From NCBI GenBank assembly GCA_910585525.1, contig CAJUFR010000046.1:1-16915 (forward strand): a stretch of DNA of 16,915 nt. Direction: 5' to 3'. The notes beneath the pieces were generated by a model. That model was not told the origin of the DNA and searched no databases. It was given only the letters and a program-made list of their open reading frames with translations. Below, one piece after another: positions 1-6,472 of the stretch (position 1 is its first letter; the number at the start of each line of letters is the position of its first letter). The DNA comes from an uncultured Angelakisella sp. (lineage in GTDB: Bacteria > Bacillota > Clostridia > Oscillospirales > Ruminococcaceae). The translations under genes were made by a program, and so were the position numbers.

Positions 1-111
1 TTTTCCCCCTCTTGACCGACAGGCCCTGCTTCTAAAGAGGGTTTTTCGCTGCGAGAAAAATTTTTTCCGAAAAAGGCGGGGGATTTTCCCTCCCACCTCC
101 CAACTGTAGGG

Positions 112-126
112 TGAAAGGACCTTTCA
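112..126. promoter_or_regulatory. 15-bp inverted repeat upstream of the sigma factor gene
   Basis: TGAAAGG-A-CCTTTCA is a perfect dyad about 75 bp before the sigma factor start. It could be an operator or a small RNA stem. The rest of bases 1-199 holds a TTGACC at 12-17 without a convincing -10 partner, and A/T runs near 42-66. I could not identify a definite promoter for the sigma operon. Confidence 0.3.
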
Positions 127-199
127 GCGGCCCCCTTGAAAAGACCCCGCTTTTGGGGCAAAATGGGGGCAGAACGATGCGGCGGAAGGAGGGGGCGGC

Positions 200-757
200 G
201 TGACGGAGCCCAACGACCGGCAGCTGGCGCTGCTGTTAAAAAACCACCCCTCCCGGGGGATGGCGGAGGCCATGGCCCGGTACGGGGCCCCGGTCAAGAC
301 CATCTGCGCCGCCATCCTGGGGCCGGAGGACCGGCAGGAGGTGGAGGAGGCGGTGGCCGACAGCTTTGTTGCCCTGTGGAAGGGGCTGGACAGATACGAC
401 CCGGAGCGGCCCCTTTCCGCCTGGCTTTATGGCATCGCACGGCGCACCGCCCTGGAGCGGCGGCGGAAGCTGGGCCGGGTCCTCCCCTTCCAGGAACTGG
501 ATGAGCGGCTGCCCGGGGATGACACCGACCCCGCCGACCAGGCGGCGGAGCGGGAGAACGCCCGGCTGCTGCGCCAGGCGGTGGAGGAACTGCCGCCGCC
601 GGACCGGGAGATCTTTATCCGGCGGTACTACCTCTACCAGGCGGTGAAGGAGATCGCCGCCCGGCTGGGCACCACCCCCAAGGCGGTGGAGCACCGGCTG
701 GACCGGGGCCGTCGGCGTCTCCGGGAGAAACTCATGGAAAGGGGGGTGGACCTGTGA
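200..757 (+). CDS. ECF-like sigma-70 family RNA polymerase sigma factor
   Basis: This 185-aa protein directs RNA polymerase to a specific promoter set. Sigma region 2 spans about residues 14-90, with a typical FVALWKGLDRYDPERPLSAWLYGIARRTALERRRK pattern shown in parts as SFVALWKGLDRYD and LSAWLYGIARRTA. Region 4 lies at about 122-178, with LPPPDREIFIRRYY and the recognition helix around EIAARLGTTPKAVEHRL. There is no region 1 or 3, and the length is normal for an ECF factor. The GTG start at 200 follows AAGGAGG at 186-192 with 7-nt spacing. It is preferred to the later ATG at 260 because residues 1-20 match the usual N-terminus of this group. The stop overlaps the next start (GTGA), so the two genes are coupled. 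That neighbour looks like its membrane anti-sigma factor. The target regulon cannot be inferred. Confidence 0.92.
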   Translation: MTEPNDRQLALLLKNHPSRGMAEAMARYGAPVKTICAAILGPEDRQEVEEAVADSFVALWKGLDRYDPERPLSAWLYGIARRTALERRRKLGRVLPFQELDERLPGDDTDPADQAAERENARLLRQAVEELPPPDREIFIRRYYLYQAVKEIAARLGTTPKAVEHRLDRGRRRLREKLMERGVDL

Positions 758-1803
758 CCATACGGGAACTGTTGGAGCGTTCCCCTCTGCCGGAGGGGAC
801 GGAGGGGCTGCTGGAGCCGGGGGCGCTGCCCCCGGGGGAGGCGGAGCGGGTGCTGGCCCTGGCTCTTGCCAGGGCGGGGCTGCCCCCTGTGGAGAAGAAG
901 GAGGAAGGGACGATGAAAAAAAGGAATATGGCGTTACTGCTCATGGCCGGTGTCCTCTGCGCCGGGGCGGTGGTGGCGAGCGCCGCCGCCTGGTTCCAGA
1001 TGGACAAGGGCCTTGCCAGGGAACTGGGGGCCAAGGGGGACCAGGTCCAGGGGGTGGGGGGCACCTCCATCCAGACCTCCCGGGAGTCGGAGGGCTGGAC
1101 CCTGACGGTGAACCAGGCGGTGGGGGACCGGAACTGCGCCTACCTGCTGCTGGACCTTACCGCCCCGGAGGGGACGGTGCTGGACGCTGACTACTACCGG
1201 CTGGACATGTGTCTCCTGGAATTTCAGAAGAAGCACAGCGGCAGCTGGAGTTGGTCCACCCCTTTGGAGGACCCGGACAAGACCGATAACAAGATCTCCT
1301 TCCTGGTGGATATGAAGATGGACGGGGACCTGCGGGGCGCTAAGGGCACCTTGAAGGCATCCGGCCTCAAGGTGGTGTGGTTCGACCCGGAGGAGAAGGG
1401 GAATGACCGGGAGGAGTGCCTATCCCAGCTGGAATGGGAACTCCCCTTCTGGCTGGATTACCAGGACGAGATGACCACCTACCGCCCGAGGACCACCCTC
1501 CAGGTGGAGCGGGGCTTCATCAAGGGTGATGTTACGGTGGAACAGGTAGAGGTGGGCCCCCTGTCCATGCTGATACGGCTGTCCGGCGATGAACACATCC
1601 TTCGCCGGGTGGACTTCGCTACCGGGGGCACCCCCGCCATCGGCGCGGTGCTGCTGGAGATAAAGGACCAGGCGGGGGAGGCCATCCCCGTTTGGGCCAC
1701 CAGTAGCGGGGAAAAGGACTGCGTCGCCACCTTCCTGCCCCTCATCGACCCCCAGCAGGTGTCCGCCCTCGTCCTGGACGGGGTGGAGATACCTTTAAAA
1801 TAA
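754..1803 (+). CDS. DUF4179-type membrane protein, likely anti-sigma factor
   Basis: The 349-aa protein has a short cytoplasmic N-terminus (about 1-56) rich in helix-forming leucines and charged residues. One transmembrane segment follows at about 57-80 (MALLLMAGVLCAGAVVASAA), then a long extracytoplasmic region. That region contains VNQAVGDRNCAYLLLDLTAP, a pattern typical of DUF4179 anti-sigma-type proteins. The GTG start overlaps the sigma factor stop by 4 bp, as expected for a sigma/anti-sigma pair made in fixed ratio. An internal ATG at 913 with GGAGGAAGGG upstream could give a shorter form starting at the membrane anchor, but that form would lose the segment expected to bind sigma. A model is that the outer domain senses an envelope signal and releases the sigma factor. 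The ligand is unknown. The DUF4179 label rests on recognised pattern, not on a search. Confidence 0.78.
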   Translation: MTIRELLERSPLPEGTEGLLEPGALPPGEAERVLALALARAGLPPVEKKEEGTMKKRNMALLLMAGVLCAGAVVASAAAWFQMDKGLARELGAKGDQVQGVGGTSIQTSRESEGWTLTVNQAVGDRNCAYLLLDLTAPEGTVLDADYYRLDMCLLEFQKKHSGSWSWSTPLEDPDKTDNKISFLVDMKMDGDLRGAKGTLKASGLKVVWFDPEEKGNDREECLSQLEWELPFWLDYQDEMTTYRPRTTLQVERGFIKGDVTVEQVEVGPLSMLIRLSGDEHILRRVDFATGGTPAIGAVLLEIKDQAGEAIPVWATSSGEKDCVATFLPLIDPQQVSALVLDGVEIPLK

Positions 1804-1814
1804 CTGCACAGGAC

Positions 1815-1847
1815 CAGCGCCCCGGAGATATCCTCTCCGGGGCGCTG
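1815..1847. terminator. Bidirectional hairpin terminator between convergent genes
   Basis: A perfect 14-bp stem (1815-1828 with 1834-1847) and a 5-nt TATCC loop lie 11 bp after the anti-sigma stop and 10 bp before the end of the convergent WYL gene. The stem is very GC-rich. The flanking U-tracts are weak (CCTTGTTCT on the plus side), so termination is inferred from position and stem strength. Confidence 0.7.
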
Positions 1848-1857
1848 CCTTGTTCTG

Positions 1858-2865
1858 CTACGTCACCAACGGGTCTTTTTCGTCGTACTGCTCCGCCACC
1901 GCCCGGGCGGCCTGGGCGAACTGCCCGGCCACATCGGCGGGGGAAAGTATCTTGGCCTGGGTGCCGAAGTTCATCAGCCAGCCGAAGAAGATGGGGCTGA
2001 TCTTTACCCGGACCGTGGCGGTAAAGGTGCCGTCATCCCCCGGGGCCAGGAAGGCGCTGTCCCCGAACCGGTCCAGCACCACATCCGCCAGGCGGTCATC
2101 GAACCGGATGTCCAGCTGGCGCAGGGGGCCGTTGTACATCCCGAAGGTGTGGATGCTGTACTGGGACAGGTCCAGTTCCCCGCCCCCGGCGGCCTCCTTC
2201 TCCGGCAGGACCCGGTCCTCCACCACCCGTATCCGCTCCATCCGGTCCACCCGGAAGTTGGTGATGCCGTACTTGGGGTAGTGGCCGATGAGGTAGTAGT
2301 TGTCCTCCCCCCAGGTGAGGGCGTAGGGGCTGACCAGATACTCCCCGCCACCCCCCCGGAGCACCTTCTTCCGGTCCGGCCCGTAGCGGAAGTACCGGAA
2401 GGCGATCTTCCGCTTGCAGGCGATGGCGGTGTGGATGGCGTCCACGTTCAGGTAGATGCGCTCATTGGTGGTCTTTGCCCGGCCCCAGACGTAGACCGAA
2501 CGCTGTAGCTGCTTTGCCTGGTGGCGGCTGGTAAGCTGCTCCAGCTTGCGGATCAGCTGCTCGCTTTTGTGCCGGGTGATGAACCGGGAGGACTGGACGG
2601 CGTCCACCAGCAGCTTTAATTCCGGCAGCTGGAATTCCCGCTCCCCCACAAAATAGACGGTGCTGCTCCCCTGGCGGGCCGACACCACGTCCATCCCGCA
2701 CTCCCGCAGGGTGTCCAGGTCGTGGTAGATGCTCTTCCGCTCGGCGGTGACCCCCTGGCGGCCCAGGGCACGGATGATGTGGTCGATGGTCATGCCGTGG
2801 TCCTCGTCGGTCTCGGCCAGCAGCAGCCTTTGCAACAAGGGAAGTTTTTTCTTCTGGATCGGCAT
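1858..2865 (-). CDS. WYL-domain helix-turn-helix transcriptional regulator
   Basis: This 335-aa protein has an N-terminal winged helix-turn-helix (about 1-62, with TAERKSIYHDLDTLRECG as the recognition region). A WYL domain lies at about 140-213 (CKRKIAFRYFRYG, then EYLVSPYALTWGEDNYYLIG). The family's W-Y-L signature is represented here by Y190-Y191-L192. A C-terminal extension follows to residue 335. WYL proteins are ligand-responsive, often nucleic-acid or nucleotide-responsive, regulators and are frequent near DNA-damage and defence genes, but this does not fix its target. I chose ATG 2865 because GGGGGGTG sits 5-6 nt upstream. An in-frame ATG at 2904 would add 13 residues taken from the repeat-flanking region with no good ribosome binding site. 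The gene is on the same strand as the XRE-dUTPase gene and separated from it by repeat copy A. Confidence 0.9.
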   Translation of the reverse strand: MPIQKKKLPLLQRLLLAETDEDHGMTIDHIIRALGRQGVTAERKSIYHDLDTLRECGMDVVSARQGSSTVYFVGEREFQLPELKLLVDAVQSSRFITRHKSEQLIRKLEQLTSRHQAKQLQRSVYVWGRAKTTNERIYLNVDAIHTAIACKRKIAFRYFRYGPDRKKVLRGGGGEYLVSPYALTWGEDNYYLIGHYPKYGITNFRVDRMERIRVVEDRVLPEKEAAGGGELDLSQYSIHTFGMYNGPLRQLDIRFDDRLADVVLDRFGDSAFLAPGDDGTFTATVRVKISPIFFGWLMNFGTQAKILSPADVAGQFAQAARAVAEQYDEKDPLVT

Positions 2866-2890
2866 AGCACACCCCCCATAAAGCAACTCT

Positions 2891-2977
2891 AAGACTCCAG
2901 GCACCCGCTATCGCCCTGCACCCGCATAAGGCTGCGCAGCAGCCGGGCAGGGCACGCCCGCGGAGGCTACTCCGCTA
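2891..2977 (-). repeat. Dispersed structured intergenic element, copy A
   Basis: On the plus strand the copy begins AAGACTCCAGGCA. The arm GCCCTGC (2913-2919) pairs with GCAGGGC (2947-2953) around an inner hairpin GGCTGC-GCA-GCAGCC (2930-2944). A GC hairpin GCGGAG-GCTA-CTCCGC follows at 2960-2975. The last base of that hairpin is the G of the dUTPase-fusion TAG stop (2975-2977). Three relatives lie at 6464, 10249 and 12312. An 8-bp tandem duplication TACTCCGC (2968-2983) spans the stop codon. Confidence 0.75.
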
Positions 2978-3607
2978 CTCCGCGCCGGTGGAGCCGAAGC
3001 CCCCTTCCCCCCGCAGGGTCTCGTCCAGTTCCTCCACCTCCACCGGTTCGGCCATGGCCACCGGCAGGATGACCATTTGGGCGATGCGCTCCCCGGGGCG
3101 GACGGTGTAGCCCTGCTCCTTGTGGCAGGTGAGGAACACCGTCAACTCCCCCCGGTAGTCGCTGTCCACCACCCCCACGGCGTTGACCGGGGCCACCCCC
3201 TGCTTCACCGCCAGGCCGCTGCGGCCAAAGACCAGGCAGACATACCCGGGGTCCAGCTGGATGGCGATGCCGGTGGGGATCTTGGCCACCTCCCCGTGGC
3301 GGACCTCCACCGGGGCGTCGATGGCGGCGGACAGGTCCAGCCCGGCGCTGCCGGGGGTGGCCCGCCGGGGCAGCTTCGCCCCGGGACAGAGCCGCTTCAC
3401 CTTCAGGATGGACTTCCCCACCAGCACATCCACCGGGCAGCCCAGGTACTCCGCCATCTTGGCCAGGTTCTCCGAGGTGATGCGGGAGGTGGGGTTTTTC
3501 CGCCATTTACTGAACTGGCTGGCCGTGATACCGGTGTCCTTGGCTGCCCGATACGCCGTGATCCCTTTCTGTTTCATCAACGCCAATATCTTGTCAGAAT
3601 ATTCCAT
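2975..3607 (-). CDS. XRE helix-turn-helix / dUTPase fusion protein
   Basis: The 210-aa protein joins two domains. Residues about 5-63 form a cI/XRE-type helix-turn-helix (KGITAYRAAKDTGITASQF, SENLAKMAEYLGCPVDVLVG). Residues about 66-210 form a complete trimeric-type dUTPase, which converts dUTP to dUMP and pyrophosphate. All five dUTPase motifs are visible: I GSAGLDL (86-92), II GRSGL (128-132), III NAVGVVDSDYRGEL (142-155, D148 and Y151), IV PGERIAQM (171-178) and V RGEGGFGSTG (199-208). The catalytic half therefore looks intact. The usual free-standing enzyme is about 145 aa and lacks the DNA-binding part. The start is ATG 3607; AGGAG lies about 12 nt upstream, longer than ideal. A strong promoter faces it and a 20-bp palindrome sits at its predicted transcript start, suggesting autoregulation. 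Divergent to a small ribbon-helix-helix-like gene. dUTP-responsive repression is inference. Confidence 0.9.
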   Translation of the reverse strand: MEYSDKILALMKQKGITAYRAAKDTGITASQFSKWRKNPTSRITSENLAKMAEYLGCPVDVLVGKSILKVKRLCPGAKLPRRATPGSAGLDLSAAIDAPVEVRHGEVAKIPTGIAIQLDPGYVCLVFGRSGLAVKQGVAPVNAVGVVDSDYRGELTVFLTCHKEQGYTVRPGERIAQMVILPVAMAEPVEVEELDETLRGEGGFGSTGAE

Positions 3608-3625
3608 AAAAATAGGGTTCTCCTC

Positions 3626-3654
3626 TTGACTAATTTCCTCGAGGAAATTATAAT
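3626..3654 (+). promoter_or_regulatory. Consensus sigma-A promoter for the small RHH-like gene
   Basis: TTGACT (3626-3631), a 17-bp spacer, then TATAAT (3649-3654) is a near-perfect sigma-A promoter. Transcription would begin near 3661, giving a leader of about 30 nt that contains AGGAGGT at 3677-3683. Its spacer is the 20-bp palindrome at 3631-3650. Confidence 0.75.
3631..3650. promoter_or_regulatory. Perfect 20-bp palindrome, candidate operator O1
   Basis: TAATTTCCTCGAGGAAATTA is a perfect dyad. It fills the 17-bp spacer between the -35 and -10 boxes of the plus promoter. It also coincides with about +1 to +20 of the predicted dUTPase-fusion transcript. A protein bound here should block the plus promoter and could also hinder the minus one. 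The XRE domain encoded next to it is the obvious candidate; this is inferred. Confidence 0.7.
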
Positions 3655-3657
3655 AAC

Positions 3658-3686
3658 ACTATAAACTCGATTTCATAGGAGGTCAA
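3658..3686 (-). promoter_or_regulatory. Sigma-A promoter for the XRE-dUTPase fusion gene
   Basis: Read on the minus strand: TTGACC (3686-3681), 17 bp, TATAGT (3663-3658). The start of transcription would be near 3651, about 10 nt beyond the start predicted for the opposing promoter. The two promoters therefore overlap and their RNAs would share a few bases. The -35 box overlaps the ribosome binding site of the plus-strand gene. Confidence 0.7.
3659..3678. promoter_or_regulatory. Imperfect 20-bp dyad, candidate operator O2
   Basis: CTATAAACTCGATTTCATAG matches its own reverse complement at 8 of 10 half-site positions. It has the same central TCGA as the perfect palindrome at 3631-3650. Its centre is 28 bp from that of O1. 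It covers the -10 box and most of the spacer of the minus promoter, so each promoter has its own dyad. Confidence 0.45.
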
Positions 3687-3690
3687 CACT

Positions 3691-3849
3691 ATGGGAAACG
3701 GCAAAAGGGTGCTCCTCATCATCGACCTGGACAATGACCTCATCGAAAGCATCGATGCGCTCTGCACCAACGGCCAGACCCGTGAAGAGTATATCGTGGA
3801 CATCCTCACCCAGGAGGTAGAAGAGCGAAGCGCCCACCAGGCCGGGTGA
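3691..3849 (+). CDS. Small ribbon-helix-helix-like DNA-binding protein (52 aa)
   Basis: ATG 3691 follows a perfect AGGAGGT (3677-3683) and a consensus promoter, so this short frame is very likely expressed. The 52-residue product reads as a beta strand (residues 5-12, KRVLLIID), then a helix with LDNDLIESIDALC, a turn NGQT, and a second helix REEYIVDILTQEVEER. This is the CopG/Arc ribbon-helix-helix layout, including the common GxTREEYI element before helix 2. Proteins of this type bind DNA as dimers and often regulate themselves or act as antitoxins. No toxin partner follows: the next gene is convergent and ends at 3870. It is divergent from the XRE-dUTPase fusion. Assignment is by pattern only; a simple conserved small protein of other function remains possible. 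Confidence 0.72.
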   Translation: MGNGKRVLLIIDLDNDLIESIDALCTNGQTREEYIVDILTQEVEERSAHQAG

Positions 3850-3852
3850 CCA

Positions 3853-3866
3853 GGCGGCAGACCGCC
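3853..3866. terminator. Small hairpin between convergent gene ends
   Basis: GGCGG-CAGA-CCGCC lies in the 20-bp gap between the RHH-like gene and the convergent U32 gene, followed on the plus strand by CCTTT. The stem is only 5 bp, so its activity as a terminator is uncertain. Confidence 0.3.
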
Positions 3867-3869
3867 CCT

Positions 3870-5942
3870 TTACTTCAACTCCCGGAAGTACAGGCCGTTG
3901 GTCCGGTCCTCCCGCAGCAGGGCGCCTTCCTGCCACAGCTGCACCACCCGGGCCACCCGGGCGGGGCTTTCCACCGTAAAGCGCAGGGTGGCGTGGCGGT
4001 AGCCCTCCAGCGTCTGGCTCTTGTCCCCCAGGTAAAGGGGCACCGTGTTCAGCAGCTGGCTGTACTTCTTTCCCCGGCAGACCAGTGGGAACCGCTTTCC
4101 CAACCGGTCGGTAAGGGTGGTCTGGCCGGAACACCGGCCGCATCCCCGTTCCCCCTGGGCCGGGCAGACCCGGAAGGTCATCAGCGGCAGGTAGCCGTAG
4201 GCGATAACGCCGTAGGGCAGGTAGTCCCCCAGCGACGCCCCCTGGCGGAGGTTCACCTCGAAGGAGAGGGTCAGGTCCTCCACCCCCAGTTCCCGGCAGG
4301 TCCTGATAGCGTGGGAGCCCATCACGTTCAGGCCGTAGTCCCCGTAGGCCCGCAGCCCCGCCTCCTTGGCCAGATACACCTGCCCCGGCCCGGGACAGAG
4401 GGCCTTGTCCAGCCCCTCCTTTTTCAGTTCCGCCAGCATCGCCATCATCCCCGGTTCCTCCCCGGGGGCCAGCAGTACCGGCAGTTCCGCCACCAGCTTT
4501 TCCCCCATCCGGCGGATCAGTTCCCGGTGGGCGGCGATCTCCTCCACCGGCAGGATGACCAGGGCGGCGGGCTTGGCGACAGCGTCGGTAAGCTGCTCCA
4601 CCCGCTCCAGCCGCACCCGCAGCTGGGGATACCGCAGGTCCAGCGTCTTGATGTGGAGGGTAAGGTCCTCCTCCGGCCGCCGGAAGGGGTGGGGGACGAT
4701 CTCCTCCCGCCGGGCCAGCAGCTGCTCCAGTCCCTCCTTCCGCAGGCCGTTGAGGGTGGAGACCGGGACCATCAGCCCCTCCCCGATGTGGCAGCGCAGG
4801 CGGTCCAGCCGGAAGGGGGTGCCCCCGGTCTTTTCCAGCCCCCGGCGGCAAAGGGCCTCGTCGGTGGGGCGGTTCCGGGCCTTTTCCGGTGCCGGGCCGG
4901 TCACCGTCACCTCCCGCTTCCCGTCGGTAATGACCAGGGAGACCGGCTGGTCCTCCCGGATGGAGACGGTCATCTCCACCGGCACCCGGGGCAGTTCGGC
5001 CCGGTAGCTGGCCTCCAGTTCCTTTAGGACCCCGGCGGCGGCGGTGACGTCCTCCTTCCGCCGCCAGCCGAACATAGAGATATCCCGCTTGCCGGCAAAG
5101 TAGCCGTCGGTGAAGCCGCTGCGGGAAAAGACCGCCTGCAACGTCTCCATATCGTAGGGCTGGCCGTCCAGGGCGGCCCGGCAGGCGGCGGTGGCGGCGG
5201 CCACGTACTCCGGCCGCTTCATCCGCCCCTCGATCTTCAGGTAGGTCACCCCGGTCCCCGCCAGTTCCTCCATCCGGGGGATGAGGGACAGGTCCTTGAG
5301 GGAGAGGGCGTACTCCCGGCCGTGGGGGGAACGGAAGTCCAGCCGGCAGGGCTGGGCGCACCGCCCCCGGTTGCCGCTGCGCTCCCCCAGCATGGCGGAA
5401 AGGTAGCACTGGCCGGAAAGGCTCATGCACAGCGCCCCGTGGACGAAGGCCTCCAGTTCCAGTTCCTCCCCCGCCTCCCGGTGGAGGGCGGCGATCTCGG
5501 TCCCGGTCAGTTCCCGGGCCAGCACGATGCAGGAAAAGCCCAGGTCTTTCATGGCCCGGGCTCCGGCGGCGTTGTGGATGGAAAGCTGGGTGCTGGCATG
5601 GAGGGGAAGTTCGGGGCAGCACCGGCGGGCCATGGCGGCCACCCCCAGGTCCTGGACGATGACGGCGTCGGCGCCGCTCTCCGCGATCTCCTCCAGCTGG
5701 TCCAGCAGGGCGGAGGTCTCCCGGTCGGTGACCAGGGTGTTCAGGGTGACGTGGACCCGCACGCCACGGCCGTGGCAGTAGGCGACGGCGTCCCGCAGGG
5801 CGCCATCCCCGAAGTTTTCCGCCCCGGCCCGGGCGTTGAAGCCCCCGGCCCCCAGGTAAACGGCGTCAGCGCCGCTGCGCACCGCCGCGATAAGCTGCTC
5901 CCGTCCCCCGGCGGGGGCCAGCAGCTGTGGTTTTTTTGTCAT
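3870..5942 (-). CDS. rlhA-like: U32 family protein, RlhA-like (23S rRNA C2501 hydroxylation family)
   Basis: This 690-aa protein starts with the U32 signature LLAPAGGREQLIAAVRSGADAVYLGA. A central QLSIHN segment follows, then a cysteine cluster C172, C179, C195, C199 (C-x6-C-x15-C-x3-C), the expected iron-sulfur ligands of the U32 family. A long C-terminal part contains further cysteines (RVCPAQGERGCGRC). The length agrees with U32 proteins carrying a DUF3656 region, such as E. coli RlhA, which hydroxylates a 23S rRNA cytidine using prephenate. Smaller U32 relatives (TrhP) modify tRNA instead. Databases often label these collagenase-like peptidases, but RNA hydroxylation is better supported by family work. 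Its ATG follows the zapA stop directly (TAAATG) with GAGGAG inside zapA, so it is translationally coupled. Confidence 0.85.
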   Translation of the reverse strand: MTKKPQLLAPAGGREQLIAAVRSGADAVYLGAGGFNARAGAENFGDGALRDAVAYCHGRGVRVHVTLNTLVTDRETSALLDQLEEIAESGADAVIVQDLGVAAMARRCCPELPLHASTQLSIHNAAGARAMKDLGFSCIVLARELTGTEIAALHREAGEELELEAFVHGALCMSLSGQCYLSAMLGERSGNRGRCAQPCRLDFRSPHGREYALSLKDLSLIPRMEELAGTGVTYLKIEGRMKRPEYVAAATAACRAALDGQPYDMETLQAVFSRSGFTDGYFAGKRDISMFGWRRKEDVTAAAGVLKELEASYRAELPRVPVEMTVSIREDQPVSLVITDGKREVTVTGPAPEKARNRPTDEALCRRGLEKTGGTPFRLDRLRCHIGEGLMVPVSTLNGLRKEGLEQLLARREEIVPHPFRRPEEDLTLHIKTLDLRYPQLRVRLERVEQLTDAVAKPAALVILPVEEIAAHRELIRRMGEKLVAELPVLLAPGEEPGMMAMLAELKKEGLDKALCPGPGQVYLAKEAGLRAYGDYGLNVMGSHAIRTCRELGVEDLTLSFEVNLRQGASLGDYLPYGVIAYGYLPLMTFRVCPAQGERGCGRCSGQTTLTDRLGKRFPLVCRGKKYSQLLNTVPLYLGDKSQTLEGYRHATLRFTVESPARVARVVQLWQEGALLREDRTNGLYFRELK

Positions 5943-6371
5943 TTACTGCTCCTCATCCAGGCTCAGGCGGCTCAGTTCCATCCGGGCCCGGTCGAACTGG
6001 CGCTTCTGCTTCTCCAACTCCTGCCGGAACTGGGTGCAGAGGCGGCGCTCGTCCTCCAACTCCTGGGTCAGCCGCTCGTTCTGGCGGCGCTGGTCCTCCA
6101 GTTCCATCCGGGCCTTGGCGGCGTCCTCCAGGTACTGGCTCAGCTGCTCCCGCATCCGGTCGGTAGAGGACTCGGTCTCGGTAAGCTGGTCCATCAGATT
6201 CAGGCAGAGGATCACCACGGCGTCCAGGGTGGAAAGGCTGGGCCGCTGCTCCAGGATGCCGGTGAGCTGATCGTTAAGCTGCTCCTCGATGTGGCGCATC
6301 TGCTCCTCGCTCCCGGAAGTGGTGATATAATAGGTGGTGCCCAGCACCTTGACCTTGCTTCTCGTCGCCAT
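5943..6371 (-). CDS. zapA: Cell division protein ZapA
   Basis: The 142-aa product has an N-terminal globular domain (MATRSKVKVLGTTYYITTSGSEEQMRHI, seen as KVKVLGTTYYITTSG and EEQMRHIEEQLND). A helix with LDAVVILCLNLMDQL follows, then a long coiled coil from about residue 70 to 135 (LEDERRLCTQFRQELEKQKR). ZapA tetramers cross-link FtsZ filaments and promote Z-ring assembly. The protein is longer than the 109-aa E. coli form because of the extended coiled coil, as is common in Firmicutes. The gene has a TATAAT-like -10 upstream and directly precedes the U32 gene with no gap. The repeat copy B separates it from PBP2, so it may be transcribed separately from the mre cluster. Confidence 0.88.
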   Translation of the reverse strand: MATRSKVKVLGTTYYITTSGSEEQMRHIEEQLNDQLTGILEQRPSLSTLDAVVILCLNLMDQLTETESSTDRMREQLSQYLEDAAKARMELEDQRRQNERLTQELEDERRLCTQFRQELEKQKRQFDRARMELSRLSLDEEQ

Positions 6372-6443
6372 GAAATGTCACACTTCCCTTTCTTTTACTT
6401 CTCCCCCCGCCGCCCAAGCGGCAAAAATGGTCGTATCACATAC

Positions 6444-6472
6444 ATTATATCATAAAACCGCCCAAGACTCCA
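6444..6472 (-). promoter_or_regulatory. Candidate promoter for zapA
   Basis: On the minus strand, TGGAGT (6472-6467), 17 bp, then TATAAT (6449-6444). The -10 is perfect but the -35 matches weakly and lies inside the conserved end of repeat copy B. A leader of about 65 nt to the zapA ATG would result. Confidence 0.45.

Noticed and set aside
42..66. TTTTTC...GAAAAA stem followed by six T, a possible terminator for an upstream plus-strand gene
   Set aside because: The stem is almost all A/T and no upstream gene is visible in the window, so it cannot be supported.
2866..2904. 13-residue N-terminal extension of the WYL regulator from ATG 2904
   Set aside because: No ribosome binding site and it enters the end of repeat copy A; ATG 2865 has a good site and a family-like N-terminus.
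3846..5027. Plus-strand open frame opposite the U32 gene
   Set aside because: Composition is typical of a shadow frame and it has no start signal; the minus-strand protein shows the U32 cysteine cluster.
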